Positions 62,563 to 64,000 of a stretch of DNA of 64,000 bases are shown piece after piece. The first letter of the stretch is position 1; each line of letters starts with the position of its first letter. Source of the stretch: Prochlorococcus sp. AG-347-J14. Its GTDB lineage: Bacteria; Cyanobacteriota; Cyanobacteriia; PCC-6307; Cyanobiaceae. The notes under the pieces were generated by a model. It saw only the letters and a program-made list of their open reading frames with translations. It searched no databases and was not told the DNA's origin. Location: assembly GCA_003281505.1 (NCBI GenBank), contig QCBU01000004.1, positions 1-64,000 of the forward strand. Direction: 5' to 3'. The translations under genes and the position numbers were made by a program.

Positions 62563-63828
62563 ATGAAAAAAAAATCAGTTGCAGTAGTTATAATTTCCAA
62601 TGGTCCTGGTGAATTAATTACATGGGTAAATCCTGTAGTGGATGAGCTTCACAAAATAAATAAATCACTATTTGATGATGATAAACACGATTTCACTCTT
62701 AGGTTAGTCCTTGTTCCTTGCCCAAATGCCACTGGTAAAGAATTTTTAGTTGCAAATTCATGGAATAAATTTGAATTAATTACAAAATCCAAAAGTTTTT
62801 GGAAATTATTAATACAGCCACATTCTTTTGCTAATTGGCCCAAAAAAGGGGTAGTGATTTTCCTTGGTGGGGATCAATTTTGGAGTATTTTATTAGCTAA
62901 AAGATTAGGTTATTTAAATATCACATATGCTGAATGGGTTTCGCGATGGCCTAAGTGGACCAACGAAATTGCTGCTATGAATGAAAAAGTAAAAAAGTTA
63001 ATACCTCAAAGATATAAAGATAAATGTAATGTCATTGGCGATTTGATGGCAGATATCAAACTTAATAGCGAAATATCATTAAGAAATAAAGAAAAACACT
63101 ACGTTGCATTGTTCCCTGGTTCTAAGAAGGCAAAGCTTTCTGTTGGCATTCCTTTCTTCTTAGAAGTTGCAGATCATATCGCTGAAAATAATCAAAATAT
63201 AAATTTTATAATTCCCATTGCCCCAACTACGGATAAAAGTGAATATTTATTTTTTCAAAGCAACAAAAATCCCATTGCTAAATATTACTCATCAAAAATC
63301 AAAACAATTAAAAACTTCAAAGACTCTCCTTTTGATTATGTAATTGAAACAACAAAAAATACAAAGATTTATCTAATCAAGAAACATCCTTGCTATGAAA
63401 TATTAAAAGAATGTGATCTTGCAGTTACAACTGTGGGAGCAAATACTGCAGAATTAGCGGCAATTAGTCTTCCAATGTTAGTTGTTCTGCCAACTCAACA
63501 TTTAAATATGATGAATGCCTGGGATGGTATTTTTGGAGTAATTGGGAAAATTTCATTTATTAATAGATTCCTAACTTTTATAATTAAAAATTTCTATTTT
63601 AAAAAAAAGAAGTTTTTTGCTTGGCCAAATATTAAAGCTAAAAGAATGATTGTCCCTGAAAGAATAGGAAACATTTCGCCAATCAAAATTGCAAATGAAG
63701 TATTATTTCTTATTGAAAATAGAGATCAATTAAAAAGTATTAGGGATAATCTACACAAAGAAAGAGGCGATAAAGGTGCTGCAAAAAAACTTGCTTATAT
63801 AATAATTAATTCATTAAAAAAACTTTAA
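62563..63828 (+). CDS. LpxB-like glycosyltransferase-related protein
   Basis: SVAVVIISNGPGELITWVNPVVDELHK, VALFPGSKKAKLSVGIPFFLEVADHI, AVTTVGANTAELAAISLPMLVVLP; track start 62500 lies inside the tRNA, so start is MKKKS (62563) or MYSGL (62542). Confidence 0.85.
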   Translation: MKKKSVAVVIISNGPGELITWVNPVVDELHKINKSLFDDDKHDFTLRLVLVPCPNATGKEFLVANSWNKFELITKSKSFWKLLIQPHSFANWPKKGVVIFLGGDQFWSILLAKRLGYLNITYAEWVSRWPKWTNEIAAMNEKVKKLIPQRYKDKCNVIGDLMADIKLNSEISLRNKEKHYVALFPGSKKAKLSVGIPFFLEVADHIAENNQNINFIIPIAPTTDKSEYLFFQSNKNPIAKYYSSKIKTIKNFKDSPFDYVIETTKNTKIYLIKKHPCYEILKECDLAVTTVGANTAELAAISLPMLVVLPTQHLNMMNAWDGIFGVIGKISFINRFLTFIIKNFYFKKKKFFAWPNIKAKRMIVPERIGNISPIKIANEVLFLIENRDQLKSIRDNLHKERGDKGAAKKLAYIIINSLKKL

Positions 63829-63831
63829 CAA

Positions 63832-64000
63832 TTACCAAGGATCATCAATTTCAAACTTTTCTGATTTTTTATTATCTTTAACTAAATTTTGTTCATCTAA
63901 TGGCTCTATATCTAAAGTTTCAGCATTTTGAATTGGTCTTTTTGAAGCTAAATTAGTAGTTGATTGTTTCTTTTGCTTAAAGTCAATATTGTTTTTTTCA
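63832..64000 (-). CDS. C-terminus of a CDS truncated by right window edge, unknown function
   Basis: Open minus-strand frame ending ...NIDFKQKKQSTTNLASKRPIQNAETLDIEPLDEQNLVKDNKKSEKFEIDDPW*. Confidence 0.6.
   Translation of the reverse strand, partial: EKNNIDFKQKKQSTTNLASKRPIQNAETLDIEPLDEQNLVKDNKKSEKFEIDDPW

Overview
AT-rich, gene-dense bacterial chromosome segment. Gene content and protein sequences (RpaA-type regulator, NdhO, CRR7-like, PsbX, Ycf66, Hli proteins, zeta-carotene desaturase, SufBCDS, L-aspartate oxidase) indicate a streamlined picocyanobacterium, most likely high-light-adapted Prochlorococcus. I recognise about 70 protein genes, two tRNAs (Asn-GTT; Leu, anticodon read as AAG) and several small ORFs below the 60-aa cutoff of the supplied track: a 30-aa PetL-like protein, a 48-aa Hli protein, a 47-aa twin-CX3C protein, and 56-aa and 58-aa membrane proteins. 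There are no rRNA genes, CRISPR arrays, transposases or integrases that I could see. This is mostly core genome, and I found no convincing large undescribed multi-gene system. The best leads are: (1) an LpxB-like glycosyltransferase gene whose conserved N-terminus is split off by a frameshift at a 6-A tract; (2) a Nif11-like small protein ending in ARGGL; (3) an unannotated twin-CX3C mini-protein; (4) an orphan ribbon-helix-helix regulator with an inverted repeat in its promoter; (5) a tandem PTPS protein whose first domain has lost the catalytic Asp-His pair, translationally coupled to a RibD/DHFR-like reductase; (6) an in-frame (CAAAAT)n microsatellite at the rbfA/hemD junction. All family calls are from reading the protein sequences; no searches were run.
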